From a virus: a stretch of DNA of 23,409 nucleotides. Each line of letters begins with the position of its first letter. The stretch's first letter is position 1. Under the pieces are notes generated by a model. The model ran no database searches. It was not told where the DNA came from and saw only the letters and a program-made list of their open reading frames with translations. A program made the position numbers and the translations under genes. The stretch covers positions 1 through 23,409 of the IMG/VR virus record IMGVR_UViG_3300031215_000070. One strand, 5' to 3'. Of this stretch, positions 14,763 to 21,190 are shown piece by piece.

Positions 14763-15242
14763 ATGAAAATTCATAAAAAAATAGGTAATTTTTTAGAATC
14801 ATTAAATGAAAATGTTTCATCTGAACTCGATTCTGAAACAATATTACACATACTAAATCTTAAAATAGATGAAAAGATAGATGAAATCGAAGATGAAAAT
14901 TCTAGGACTATGGGAATTGGTATCGGTGAATCTAAAATCAGTATTCTTAATTGGGTGAAAGGTGTTATTAGTGATTTCGAAAAAACAAATGAATCTAATG
15001 ATAAGGGTATGGAACAAAAAGAGAATGTAAACGAAAGTAATGAGCCAGATTATAGAGACTATTTCATGGGTAAATTAGAAGAATTCGAAGCTGATTCTCC
15101 AGCTGACCTTACTAAAGATCAATGGGAAGAAATCAACAGAGGATGGACTTCAGAAGATGAAGGAAATTATCATACTTTTTTCAGAAATAAAATGGAAGAA
15201 TTTGGAGCTGATTCACCAGCTGATATGACTAAAGAAGTTTAG
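14763..15242 (+). CDS. Acidic phage protein with two copies of an EEF-ADSPADLTK repeat (159 aa)
   Basis: The protein starts MKIHKKIGNFLESLNENVSS, similar to the N-terminus of the next gene product (KTFIQFNEGN). After a helical part and an acidic linker come two repeats: YFMGKLEEFEADSPADLTKD (about 102-121) and FFRNKMEEFGADSPADMTKE (about 139-158). The second repeat ends abruptly at TAG 15240. Another frame continues past it (LDLSMKDENPEEL) to a TAA at 15278 that overlaps the next ATG as TAATG. This suggests that the original gene was longer and suffered a small frameshift. It is likely late-expressed (box at 14732), and a virion or assembly role is inferred from place only. Confidence 0.7.
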   Translation: MKIHKKIGNFLESLNENVSSELDSETILHILNLKIDEKIDEIEDENSRTMGIGIGESKISILNWVKGVISDFEKTNESNDKGMEQKENVNESNEPDYRDYFMGKLEEFEADSPADLTKDQWEEINRGWTSEDEGNYHTFFRNKMEEFGADSPADMTKEV

Positions 15243-15279
15243 ATCTTTCTATGAAAGATGAGAATCCAGAAGAATTATA

Positions 15280-15609
15280 ATGAAAAAAAATAATAACAAT
15301 ATCAAAACATTTATTCAATTTAATGAGGGAAATGATCACGATTTCTTAGATCCAAAATTATGGTCAAAGATGAAATCAGTTATGGATGATATTGATTATG
15401 ATATGTTAAAGTATGAAATCGGTTCGTCTTATTATGATGAAGATGATGATGATTTTGAAGATGAATTAGACTACTATGAATCACATACCCATTTTACAGA
15501 AGATGACTTAATAGAAGAAGTTACAAGTCGTATTAGAATGGGTTTAAATATTAAAGATATTGATAAATATAGACAAAGAATTGAAAACTATATAGAGAAA
15601 TATATTTGA
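15280..15609 (+). CDS. Highly acidic small protein of unknown function (109 aa)
   Basis: Plus-strand frame with ATG at 15280. After a Lys/Asn-rich start comes IKTFIQFNEGNDHDF, matching the N-terminal pattern of the upstream gene product. The centre is extremely acidic (YDEDDDDFEDELDYY), and the C-terminus is helical (RIRMGLNIKDIDKYRQRIEN). It may be part of the same transcript as 14763-15242. T4-like phages process N-termini of core proteins after (I/L)-x-E, and a site near FNE|G would fit loosely, but this is speculative. No family recognised. Confidence 0.65.
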   Translation: MKKNNNNIKTFIQFNEGNDHDFLDPKLWSKMKSVMDDIDYDMLKYEIGSSYYDEDDDDFEDELDYYESHTHFTEDDLIEEVTSRIRMGLNIKDIDKYRQRIENYIEKYI

Positions 15610-15663
15610 AAAGTTTAACAAAATGTAACTTAAATCCCTGATAATAGGGGAATAATGAGTTTT

Positions 15664-15679
15664 AATATATAATATATAA
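15664..15679 (+). promoter_or_regulatory. Double late-promoter box of the tail tube gene
   Basis: Two overlapping exact copies of AATATATAA (15664-15672 and 15671-15679) lie 30-37 bases before the tube ATG. Upstream, CCCT and AGGG around 15637-15651 can form a weak hairpin that I do not call. Confidence 0.5.
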
Positions 15680-15709
15680 AATTAAGAAAGAAAAAATAAT
15701 TAAAAAGAT

Positions 15710-16303
15710 ATGCCTTTACCACATTTCACCCAACTTCAATCAACTAATGTAAACTTTGAACCAGTTTATCCTTCGTTGTTTGAAATAACATTTGTTTTAC
15801 CAACTTTACTTCAAGAAGAAGGAAGAGATCCTTTAGTGATGTTGGAAAATGCTACTAATGTAACTTTACCACTTACTCCAGACATTACACCTACAGAACA
15901 AAGATTCAAGTTCTCTACAAGAAGATATTTAACACTTCCTGAGAGCACACACATGGACTTTGATATTAACTTTAATTTAAATGTTAATGAAGATGGTGCT
16001 GTTTTTATTTGGAACACATTAAAGAGTTGGTATGATAAAGTATGGAACTCTCAGAACGGATCAACAATGTACAAAAGAGACCTTGTTGGTACAGTAGTAG
16101 TTAACCAACACGATAAAAAAGGTTTTGTTATAAGACGAGTAACATATCAAAATGCTCAGTTAATGGGTATTGGTGAAATAGCTCTAGATTGGACAAATAA
16201 TACAAGTATTGTTGAGCCAGTTCAAGTTAACTTTACAGCTGATTACTGGACAGATGAGTACATTGATAATGACTTTGAAATCACACCTGATAACATACTT
16301 TAG
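15710..16303 (+). CDS. gp19: Tail tube protein, T4 gp19-like
   Basis: At 197 residues it is the size expected for a T4-type tail tube (T4 gp19 is about 163). Residues about 15-35 (NFEPVYPSLFEITFVLPTLL) form the typical first strands. The middle carries FKFSTRRYLTLPESTHMDFD and INFNLNVNEDGAVFIWNTLK with WYDKVWN, the conserved tube core. RDLVGTVVVNQHDKKGFVIR is followed by NAQLMGIGEIALDW and the closing strands with VNFTADYW. It stacks as hexameric rings to form the inner tail tube surrounded by the sheath encoded at 8314. In T4 the sheath and tube genes are adjacent; here about 3.5 kb of accessory genes lie between. Double late box upstream. Confidence 0.93.
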   Translation: MPLPHFTQLQSTNVNFEPVYPSLFEITFVLPTLLQEEGRDPLVMLENATNVTLPLTPDITPTEQRFKFSTRRYLTLPESTHMDFDINFNLNVNEDGAVFIWNTLKSWYDKVWNSQNGSTMYKRDLVGTVVVNQHDKKGFVIRRVTYQNAQLMGIGEIALDWTNNTSIVEPVQVNFTADYWTDEYIDNDFEITPDNIL

Positions 16304-16321
16304 AATTAAACTGGTAACAAA

Positions 16322-16621
16322 ATGAAAAAAAACAGCATTATATCAGATTGGTTAGCCCAGAACGGTGACCCAGAAATAGACCAATTTGTAGAAAAAAACC
16401 TTGCCATTACCGAAAAAGTGAGGAATAAACTTATTTTAAAAGGATGGAACAATGGAGACTTAGCCAAAGCAATGGGTAAATCTCCTTCAGAAGTGTCCAA
16501 ATGGCTTTCGGGTATGCATAATCTCACCTTAAAAAGCATCATAAAAATGGAGCGAGCTTTGGAAACAGAACTTATCCATTGTGAACCAATTAAAGAATTT
16601 GAATACTATAATATTAAATAA
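16322..16621 (+). CDS. XRE-type helix-turn-helix protein, probably host-derived (99 aa)
   Basis: The start MKKNSIISDWLAQNGDPEID and ITEKVRNKLILKGWNNGDLA are characteristic of a family of solitary HTH proteins common on Bacteroidetes chromosomes, often the antitoxin half of HigBA-like pairs. The HTH covers about residues 36-85, with KSPSEVSKWLSGMHNLTLKS as recognition region. The gene is GC-richer than its neighbours, which suggests recent acquisition. It lies 18 bases after the tube gene and is followed by a strong terminator, so it probably rides on late transcripts. No toxin partner is next to it. DNA-binding is confident; its target is unknown. Confidence 0.85.
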   Translation: MKKNSIISDWLAQNGDPEIDQFVEKNLAITEKVRNKLILKGWNNGDLAKAMGKSPSEVSKWLSGMHNLTLKSIIKMERALETELIHCEPIKEFEYYNIK

Positions 16622-16633
16622 TAATTATAAGTT

Positions 16634-16664
16634 CCCCATAGGATACGTTCTATGGGGTTTTTTT
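16634..16664 (+). terminator. Intrinsic terminator after the HTH gene
   Basis: CCCCATAG (16634-16641) pairs with CTATGGGG (16650-16657) across an 8-base loop, followed by seven Ts. It ends the tube-HTH transcript; its T-tract overlaps the stop of the convergent gene at 16663. Confidence 0.85.
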
Positions 16665-17124
16665 AATCCTTATTCTTATTTTTAATATTCTCTTTAGCTA
16701 TATGAAACATTGTAACCTTTTTATCTGACATTCCAATTGGACACTTTTGGAAGTTATGGAAATTAAGTAATGTTTCATAATCTTTTATATTGTCGATATT
16801 GATAAATAACTTTCTTTTATTTGTAACAACTAAATTTTTCAAATCTTTTTTATCTAATATCTTAGGGAGTTTATTTAAACTAATAGAATGTTTTTTAAAT
16901 AAAGAAATTACATTAGAATCTATTTTATTTTCTTTACCATCTAGTATTTGTGATAATCTTTTCTCTCTTTTAATTGATTTTAATGTATCCTCACTTTCCA
17001 ATGTGTATGTTATGAGGGTATCCTTTTCACTTCTCATTTTCATTTTAGCAAAATGAAGAGCTTTATATGGTTTTGATAATTTACTTCCGCTTTTAACTAC
17101 GTATAATTTCTCAGGTACTTTCAT
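16663..17124 (-). CDS. Unknown basic protein (153 aa)
   Basis: Minus-strand frame from ATG 17124, convergent with the HTH gene. The protein is Lys-rich throughout (MKVPEKLYVVKSGSKLSKPY; ALHFAKMKMRSEKDTLITYT). After a Lys-rich middle it has KLFINIDNIKDYETLLNF and a C-terminal MSDKKVTMFHIAKENIKN. It has no membrane span and two Cys at most. The pattern at the start (beta strand, then a helix after LHFAK, then strand) resembles small phage alpha-beta proteins, but I cannot assign a family. It stands alone between two late plus-strand units. Confidence 0.65.
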   Translation of the reverse strand: MKVPEKLYVVKSGSKLSKPYKALHFAKMKMRSEKDTLITYTLESEDTLKSIKREKRLSQILDGKENKIDSNVISLFKKHSISLNKLPKILDKKDLKNLVVTNKRKLFINIDNIKDYETLLNFHNFQKCPIGMSDKKVTMFHIAKENIKNKNKD

Positions 17125-17192
17125 AGGAATTATATAAAATGGAATTATATTTGTTTATTTATTTATTTTAATAGAGGAAGAGGGTTAAATAC

Positions 17193-17201
17193 TATATATA
17201 A
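17193..17201 (+). promoter_or_regulatory. Putative late-promoter box variant (TATATATAA)
   Basis: One mismatch from AATATATAA, 28 bases before the ATG of the gp26-like gene. The surrounding ACTATATATAATAATATT is the only clear box in the 105-base spacer. Confidence 0.4.
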
Positions 17202-17229
17202 TAATATTAAAAAAATATCCTTAAAAATT

Positions 17230-18195
17230 ATGGGCGACGATAATAAAAATAATAAACAAGACAAGAGTAACAGTAAGAAAGATGACTTTCTTAGAAGTTA
17301 TATTGAAGAAACTGATGTGAACAATAAGTCTGAAAATGAAAAAGCTTTCAAAGACAATATTAAATCAGATAGTACTGAAAGAGCTTCGGAACTAGAATAC
17401 TTCCATTTTGATACAAAAGATTTACCACTAGGAGCATTTTACCCTAATGGTACAAAGGTAATGGTAAGACCAGCTAAAGTTAAAGAGATCCAATCTTATT
17501 CAATGGTTGATGATGATAACTTTTACGACATTGTAGAAAAAATGAATGATATGATTGCATCATGTGTAAGAGTTAAATATGCTGATGGATCTATGGGATC
17601 TTATTTAGATATCAAAGATGGAGATAGATTCTATTTGATATTTTTAATTAGAGAGTTAACTTTCCAAAAAGGAAATGGACTTTTTGTAAAAGCTAAATGT
17701 TCATGTGGTGAAACTAATGAAATTGAATTAGGCAGAAAATCATTTGTTTTTCATGAAATGGATGGTGATTTAGAACCTTATTTTGATCAAGGTGAAAAAG
17801 TATTTTACTTTGAAACACGAAATGATGATGTGTTCACATTAGCTCCACCAAATATTGGAATTCAGAAGAGCTTTACAACTCACATTATTGAAGATTATAA
17901 AGAGAAAAATCCACCAAATATGAGCTTCTTGAAAGTAATACCATTTACACTTACTGACAGAAATAACATATCTAGTGAAGGTATTAAAAAGAAATTAAGA
18001 GATTATCAAAATTACAATATGGAATCTTTCCAATTCTTAAATGCGGCAGTAGATAAAATGAGGTTTGGTATCAAACAACTAAAAACAGTATGTTCTTCAT
18101 GTAACACTGAAGTTTATACAGACATGGTGTTTCCCAGAGGAGCCTCAGGTATTTTCGTTGATGACAATTCCTTTGACAAGTTTATTAAAAAATAA
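17230..18195 (+). CDS. gp26: Baseplate hub protein, T4 gp26-like, with zinc-ribbon cysteines
   Basis: The 321-residue protein has a charged, disordered head of about 55 residues. A domain typical of the T4 gp26 baseplate family follows: DLPLGAFYPNGTKVMVRPAK, KVKEIQSYSMVDDDNFYDIV, and DGDRFYLIFLIRELTF. CSCGETNEI and, near the C-terminus, CSSCNTEVYTDM provide four to five Cys that could bind one Zn ion. The size exceeds T4 gp26 (208 residues). In T4, gp26 is part of the baseplate hub and its assembly path. It is separated by 7 bases from a small acidic protein gene, which might be a partner or chaperone. Late box upstream; terminator after the pair. Confidence 0.82.
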   Translation: MGDDNKNNKQDKSNSKKDDFLRSYIEETDVNNKSENEKAFKDNIKSDSTERASELEYFHFDTKDLPLGAFYPNGTKVMVRPAKVKEIQSYSMVDDDNFYDIVEKMNDMIASCVRVKYADGSMGSYLDIKDGDRFYLIFLIRELTFQKGNGLFVKAKCSCGETNEIELGRKSFVFHEMDGDLEPYFDQGEKVFYFETRNDDVFTLAPPNIGIQKSFTTHIIEDYKEKNPPNMSFLKVIPFTLTDRNNISSEGIKKKLRDYQNYNMESFQFLNAAVDKMRFGIKQLKTVCSSCNTEVYTDMVFPRGASGIFVDDNSFDKFIKK

Positions 18196-18202
18196 GGTTT
18201 TA

Positions 18203-18412
18203 ATGTATAAACACTATAATCTACAAGATTCAACAATAGACAATTGGGCATTTTGGATGTTTGAAGAGGTTGTGAAGATCATAAATGAGATTGTAGAAGA
18301 GGAAGATAAACAACAAAAGAAGCAAAAAGAAGAACAATCTTCTGGTATGGGTAACCTTAACCCATCTTCTTATATGAAGTCCATGAGTAGTATGGCAAAT
18401 AAGTTTAAGTAA
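18203..18412 (+). CDS. Small acidic coil protein downstream of the gp26-like gene (69 aa)
   Basis: I start at ATG 18203 (MYKHYNLQDSTIDNWAFWMF), 7 bases after the upstream stop; the frame is open to 18158 but that start overlaps the gp26-like gene by 38 bases. The first 35 residues form an amphipathic helix (FWMFEEVVKIINEIVEEEDK), followed by a Gln/Lys/Glu coil and a Ser/Met-rich tail (MGNLNPSSYMKSMSSMANKF). Co-transcription with the baseplate gene suggests an assembly partner. Not recognised as a known family. Confidence 0.7.
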   Translation: MYKHYNLQDSTIDNWAFWMFEEVVKIINEIVEEEDKQQKKQKEEQSSGMGNLNPSSYMKSMSSMANKFK

Positions 18413-18461
18413 CAATAACGAAATACTAGGCAACCTGTTAAGGATAGATAAATACAAAATA

Positions 18462-18494
18462 AAAAGAGAGATAGAATTAGTCTATCTCTCTTTT
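18462..18494. terminator. Strong bidirectional terminator
   Basis: A perfect 14-bp stem, AAAAGAGAGATAGA (18462-18475) with TCTATCTCTCTTTT (18481-18494), with an ATTAG loop. It has Ts at the 3' side on either strand, so it closes the baseplate transcript and the minus-strand block beginning at 20967. Confidence 0.85.
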
Positions 18495-18538
18495 CTAATT
18501 AAATAATCTCCCATTTTTTATAAATTTAAAAATAAAAT

Positions 18539-18756
18539 TTATTTAATATCTTTTTGTGTGACTGGTTTATCACATTTAGGACATTTAACATAGCCCACCT
18601 CATCGTTAGGAGATTATATCGCTGCTTTCAGTAATGAGTATGCAGGTATGTATTTCGGCTCTCCTGGAGCAGTCGAGGTAGAGGAAGACCCGATTCAGGA
18701 ATAGATGTATAATCAAACTCATTTTTACAATTAGGACACACAGATATATTACCCAT
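18539..18756 (-). pseudogene. Zinc-ribbon protein gene broken by a foreign insert
   Basis: ATG 18756 opens MGNISVCPNCKNEFDYTSIP, the first half of a zinc ribbon. The matching second half, GYVKCPKCDKPVTQKDIK with TAA at 18539, is in another frame about 100 bases downstream. The two CPxC knuckles belong together as a double-knuckle ribbon of about 38-40 residues. Between them lies GC-richer sequence that shifts the frame and brings a stop (TGA) into the first. The total length, 218, leaves a multiple of 3 if 98 bases are removed. The gene begins 5 bases after the stop of the upstream gene and would have been co-transcribed with it. Confidence 0.6.
18608..18705 (+). other. Foreign insert of about 98 bp, end of a bacterial-looking gene
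   Basis: The plus frame reads GDYIAAFSNEYAGMYFGSPG then AVEVEEDPIQE and TAG, which looks like the C-terminus of a cytosolic or membrane protein, on the strand opposite to the gene it interrupts. GC is near half by eye, far above the surroundings. The exact ends are uncertain by a few bases; 98 fits the reading frames of the broken gene. I do not recognise the source gene. The size is close to that of the other insert (12520-12616). Confidence 0.5.
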
Positions 18757-18761
18757 CTTTA

Positions 18762-19079
18762 TTATCCTCTTATCGGTTCTATGTTAAAACCTAATTTTTC
18801 CTCTCTTATTTTAAAGTTTTTGGTTATTTCTGAATCAATAAAATCTTTGTTTTTATTAAACCTATCAATTCTTTCAGAGTCAGAATTTTTAATATCATAG
18901 TAGATCCCCTCCTCGTCATTTCTAAAATCCCATATACCACCGAGTTTTTCATACCCATGTTCGGATACTATTTCAAGAGCTAATCCTAGAGGGTGAAAAA
19001 ATCTTCTATTAACTTCTTGTAGGTAACCTTTTTCTCTAAATTCTTTAATACCTATTCTTTTAATCTTGTCTGAGTCCAT
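18762..19079 (-). CDS. Conserved small phage protein (105 aa), unknown function
   Basis: I start at ATG 19079 (MDSDKIKRIGIKEFREKGYL), which overlaps the upstream stop at 19060 by 20 bases; the frame is open to ATG 19121 but that would overlap by 62. The segment YLQEVNRRFFHPLGLALEIV is a signature I recall from many phages, followed by GYEKLGGIWDFRNDEEGIYY. It is a small alpha-beta protein with no metal motif. It lies between the HD-domain gene and the zinc-ribbon gene as one operon. Function unknown. Confidence 0.75.
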   Translation of the reverse strand: MDSDKIKRIGIKEFREKGYLQEVNRRFFHPLGLALEIVSEHGYEKLGGIWDFRNDEEGIYYDIKNSDSERIDRFNKNKDFIDSEITKNFKIREEKLGFNIEPIRG

Positions 19080-19821
19080 CTTTAATAATTTCTTTTGTAT
19101 ATGGATGTACCCTATCACCATTTTCGTTTTTTATAGTTTGTATTTCTAAATCCTCTGGAGTTTCCTTTTTAAGTGAGCCATCATTAAATACATTACGGAG
19201 GAAATTTAAATCATTTAAAATTTTACCATATTTATTACTAAATCTATCTCTACCCCATTCAGTGTATAGTTTTATATTCATGATAAACTTAGTTTGGTTA
19301 AGTATTTGATCTTTAAAATCATCTACTCCAAATTCTTCTTTCATACCAAATAAATAATGATAAATGTGATTGTCAGTGTTAAAGGACATCATGTCACAAT
19401 CTCTAATTATTTTTTGTTGTATATTAAGTTCTACATCTTTGTGAGGAAATTGAGTTGATTCAATTATAGATATAACATTTTCTTGAAATTCTGTTTCTTC
19501 TTTACCAACTTCACCATCATTATATTCTACCCAAAAAGATTTAAAGCTTTCAATACTATTTGCGACATTCTCACTATCAGTCAACTTACCACCTGAATGG
19601 TTAACATCATGGAATAAGGAAGCGATACATAATTCTTCTTCTGCTTTACTATGTAAGACTTCATTTAATTGGTAGTAGTTTGATGCAGAATATGCACTAT
19701 TAAATACTAACATTAAATGTTCCATATTGTGATATGGTAGAGTATTTGATTTTGAGTTAAGGGAAATATACTTAAATGCTTTCAAGTATAAATCATTAAT
19801 TTTTAAGACATCTATTTTCAT
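19060..19821 (-). CDS. HD-domain metal-dependent phosphohydrolase-like protein (253 aa)
   Basis: The HD signature is clear. YHNMEH at residues 30-35 gives the first His residues, LFHDVNHSGG gives the central His71-Asp72 pair with His75, and RDCDMM near residue 141 provides the last Asp. The arrangement YHNxxH … HDxxH … D is shared with HD-type nucleotide phosphohydrolases, including the cyclic-nucleotide phosphodiesterase branch. All ligands for a metal centre are present, so activity is likely. The substrate is not visible; nucleotide or cyclic-nucleotide cleavage is the natural guess. The C-terminal third is helical with KNENGDRVHPYTKEI at the end. It overlaps the downstream gene by 20 bases and is preceded by a terminator, so it heads its own unit. 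Confidence 0.82.
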   Translation of the reverse strand: MKIDVLKINDLYLKAFKYISLNSKSNTLPYHNMEHLMLVFNSAYSASNYYQLNEVLHSKAEEELCIASLFHDVNHSGGKLTDSENVANSIESFKSFWVEYNDGEVGKEETEFQENVISIIESTQFPHKDVELNIQQKIIRDCDMMSFNTDNHIYHYLFGMKEEFGVDDFKDQILNQTKFIMNIKLYTEWGRDRFSNKYGKILNDLNFLRNVFNDGSLKKETPEDLEIQTIKNENGDRVHPYTKEIIKDGLRQD

Positions 19822-19878
19822 TATAATATAAGAGTTATTTTTTCTTTATATCATAACTGAGTTTCTTTGTTTAAAATA

Positions 19879-19908
19879 AAAAAGGTGAGTAGAAATACTC
19901 ACCTTTTT
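19879..19908. terminator. Strong bidirectional terminator with GAAA loop
   Basis: A perfect 13-bp stem, AAAAAGGTGAGTA (19879-19891) with TACTCACCTTTTT (19896-19908), closed by a GAAA tetraloop. It separates the 346-aa gene (minus, stop at 19927) from the HD-domain unit. Confidence 0.88.
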
Positions 19909-19926
19909 GTACCGTTTTTATATATT

Positions 19927-20967
19927 TTATCTATTTGCTAGTTCTGTAGCTCTTGGTCGATCATATTCGTAACTATTTGATATAAACAAGTCACCATTAT
20001 TATTCCGTAGAAATGCTCCATCGATCATAGTATCGAAATATGGTCTTTGGTAATTTGATTCATCAATTTTTGAGATCAATAGTCCTGTTTTTCTATTTTC
20101 ATTTGGAGTAACAAATTCTTCTTTACAATCATATGATTGTCTGAACTTATGAACCATTCCTTTCTTTTTTGCCCATGACTTAAATAAAGCGATATCTTTG
20201 TCATTATTGGTATAGATTCTATCCATAAAAGAACCCTCAAAAACAGTTCCATCGTTAAATAAAATTTTAGAATCGTTCCAAATAAGTGCTCTACCTCTAA
20301 CTTTTTTAGTTTCTTTATCAAAGAGAACTAACATAGAAATTTCATTTGGGTTATAAACATAAAAGTCAATTCGACCTTGGTAGTGATCATACCTTGCACA
20401 AGACCTAATCAGAGTACCAGTTCTTTTATGGTAGTTATCTTCAAGATAACATTCTCTAACTTTCTCACCAGTTACAACTTCGAAATATGCTCCTTTCAAT
20501 TTTGGTTCTCCCACTTTTGAATAGTAATCATTTACGAAAACTTCGATATCTCTTTCAGAAAATTCTTCAATTCCATTAAGTTCAAATACTTTTTTCACAA
20601 AACGTCCAACCTTAATTTGATTTTTCTTGTTTCCAAATGGAATATCAAATGTGATTGTATCTTTTTTAGTCTTGTAAGCTTTAACATTTGTGAATGTCGA
20701 GACAATTCTTTTTCGTTTGTTGAGGTATAAAAGTTTTTTAGAAACCTTTGAGTTAATTTCTTCCAAAGTTTCAACCATAGTTTTGTTCATCTTTAGTTGA
20801 GTTTTACTTTGTGCATGTTTGATAACATCTTTGTGTAATCTCACATCTTTATTTCTTGAAAGAAAAAACTTTAGGTATCTACTTTGACCTTTATTAATGA
20901 CAACAGAAGGTGTTTTACCTTCATACTTCCCACTTTTAAATTTATCAGATAATTTTAGTAATTTCAT
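19927..20967 (-). CDS. Conserved phage protein of unknown function (346 aa)
   Basis: Residues 1-35 (MKLLKLSDKFKSGKYEGKTP … SRYLKFF) resemble the small fold found in DUF3820-type proteins (K-GKY-G … YL-W). The C-terminal half has a pattern I recall from several giant phages: TGTLIRSCARYDHYQGRIDF, YNPNEISMLVLFDKETKKVR, GRALIWNDSK, and FMDRIYTNNDKDIALFKSWA. No active-site residue can be named, and there is no membrane segment. It is the first gene after a clean host-type promoter (21005-21034), which suggests early expression by host RNA polymerase. It ends at a strong terminator, so it is a single-gene transcript. Function unknown. Confidence 0.75.
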   Translation of the reverse strand: MKLLKLSDKFKSGKYEGKTPSVVINKGQSRYLKFFLSRNKDVRLHKDVIKHAQSKTQLKMNKTMVETLEEINSKVSKKLLYLNKRKRIVSTFTNVKAYKTKKDTITFDIPFGNKKNQIKVGRFVKKVFELNGIEEFSERDIEVFVNDYYSKVGEPKLKGAYFEVVTGEKVRECYLEDNYHKRTGTLIRSCARYDHYQGRIDFYVYNPNEISMLVLFDKETKKVRGRALIWNDSKILFNDGTVFEGSFMDRIYTNNDKDIALFKSWAKKKGMVHKFRQSYDCKEEFVTPNENRKTGLLISKIDESNYQRPYFDTMIDGAFLRNNNGDLFISNSYEYDRPRATELANR

Positions 20968-21004
20968 TAATTAAATATTTTTTGGTTATTTTTTAGTTCT
21001 GTAA

Positions 21005-21034
21005 CAAAGATAAGAAAATATTTTAGATATACAA
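21005..21034 (-). promoter_or_regulatory. Bacteroidetes-type promoter (TTG-N19-TATCTTTG)
   Basis: On the minus strand TTG (21032-21034) is followed after exactly 19 bases by TATCTTTG (21005-21012), an exact match to the Bacteroidetes consensus TTG-N19-TAnnTTTG. It lies about 38 bases before the start of the 346-aa gene. Confidence 0.7.
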
Positions 21035-21055
21035 TAGAATTTTAGCTTTTTTTAA

Positions 21056-21190
21056 TCATTTGAACCTTCTATAGATAAAATAGAAGAATCAAAACAAATA
21101 CTAGATAATTTAAAAGCTGAAAAGGAAGAAAGGGAAAAATCAGTTTCATATATTTATTTAGTTTTTTTAATAAGAAAAACCAAGTGTTAG
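21056..21190 (+). other. Coding-like remnant without a start codon
   Basis: Between TAA 21053-21055 and TAG 21188-21190 the plus frame is open and reads SFEPSIDKIEESKQILDNLK then AEKEEREKS, a typical charged coiled-coil, with no ATG, GTG or TTG at its front. Its composition is that of real protein. It may be the 3' end of a gene whose front was lost. It overlaps the promoter-proximal end of the tRNA-like RNA. Confidence 0.3.
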
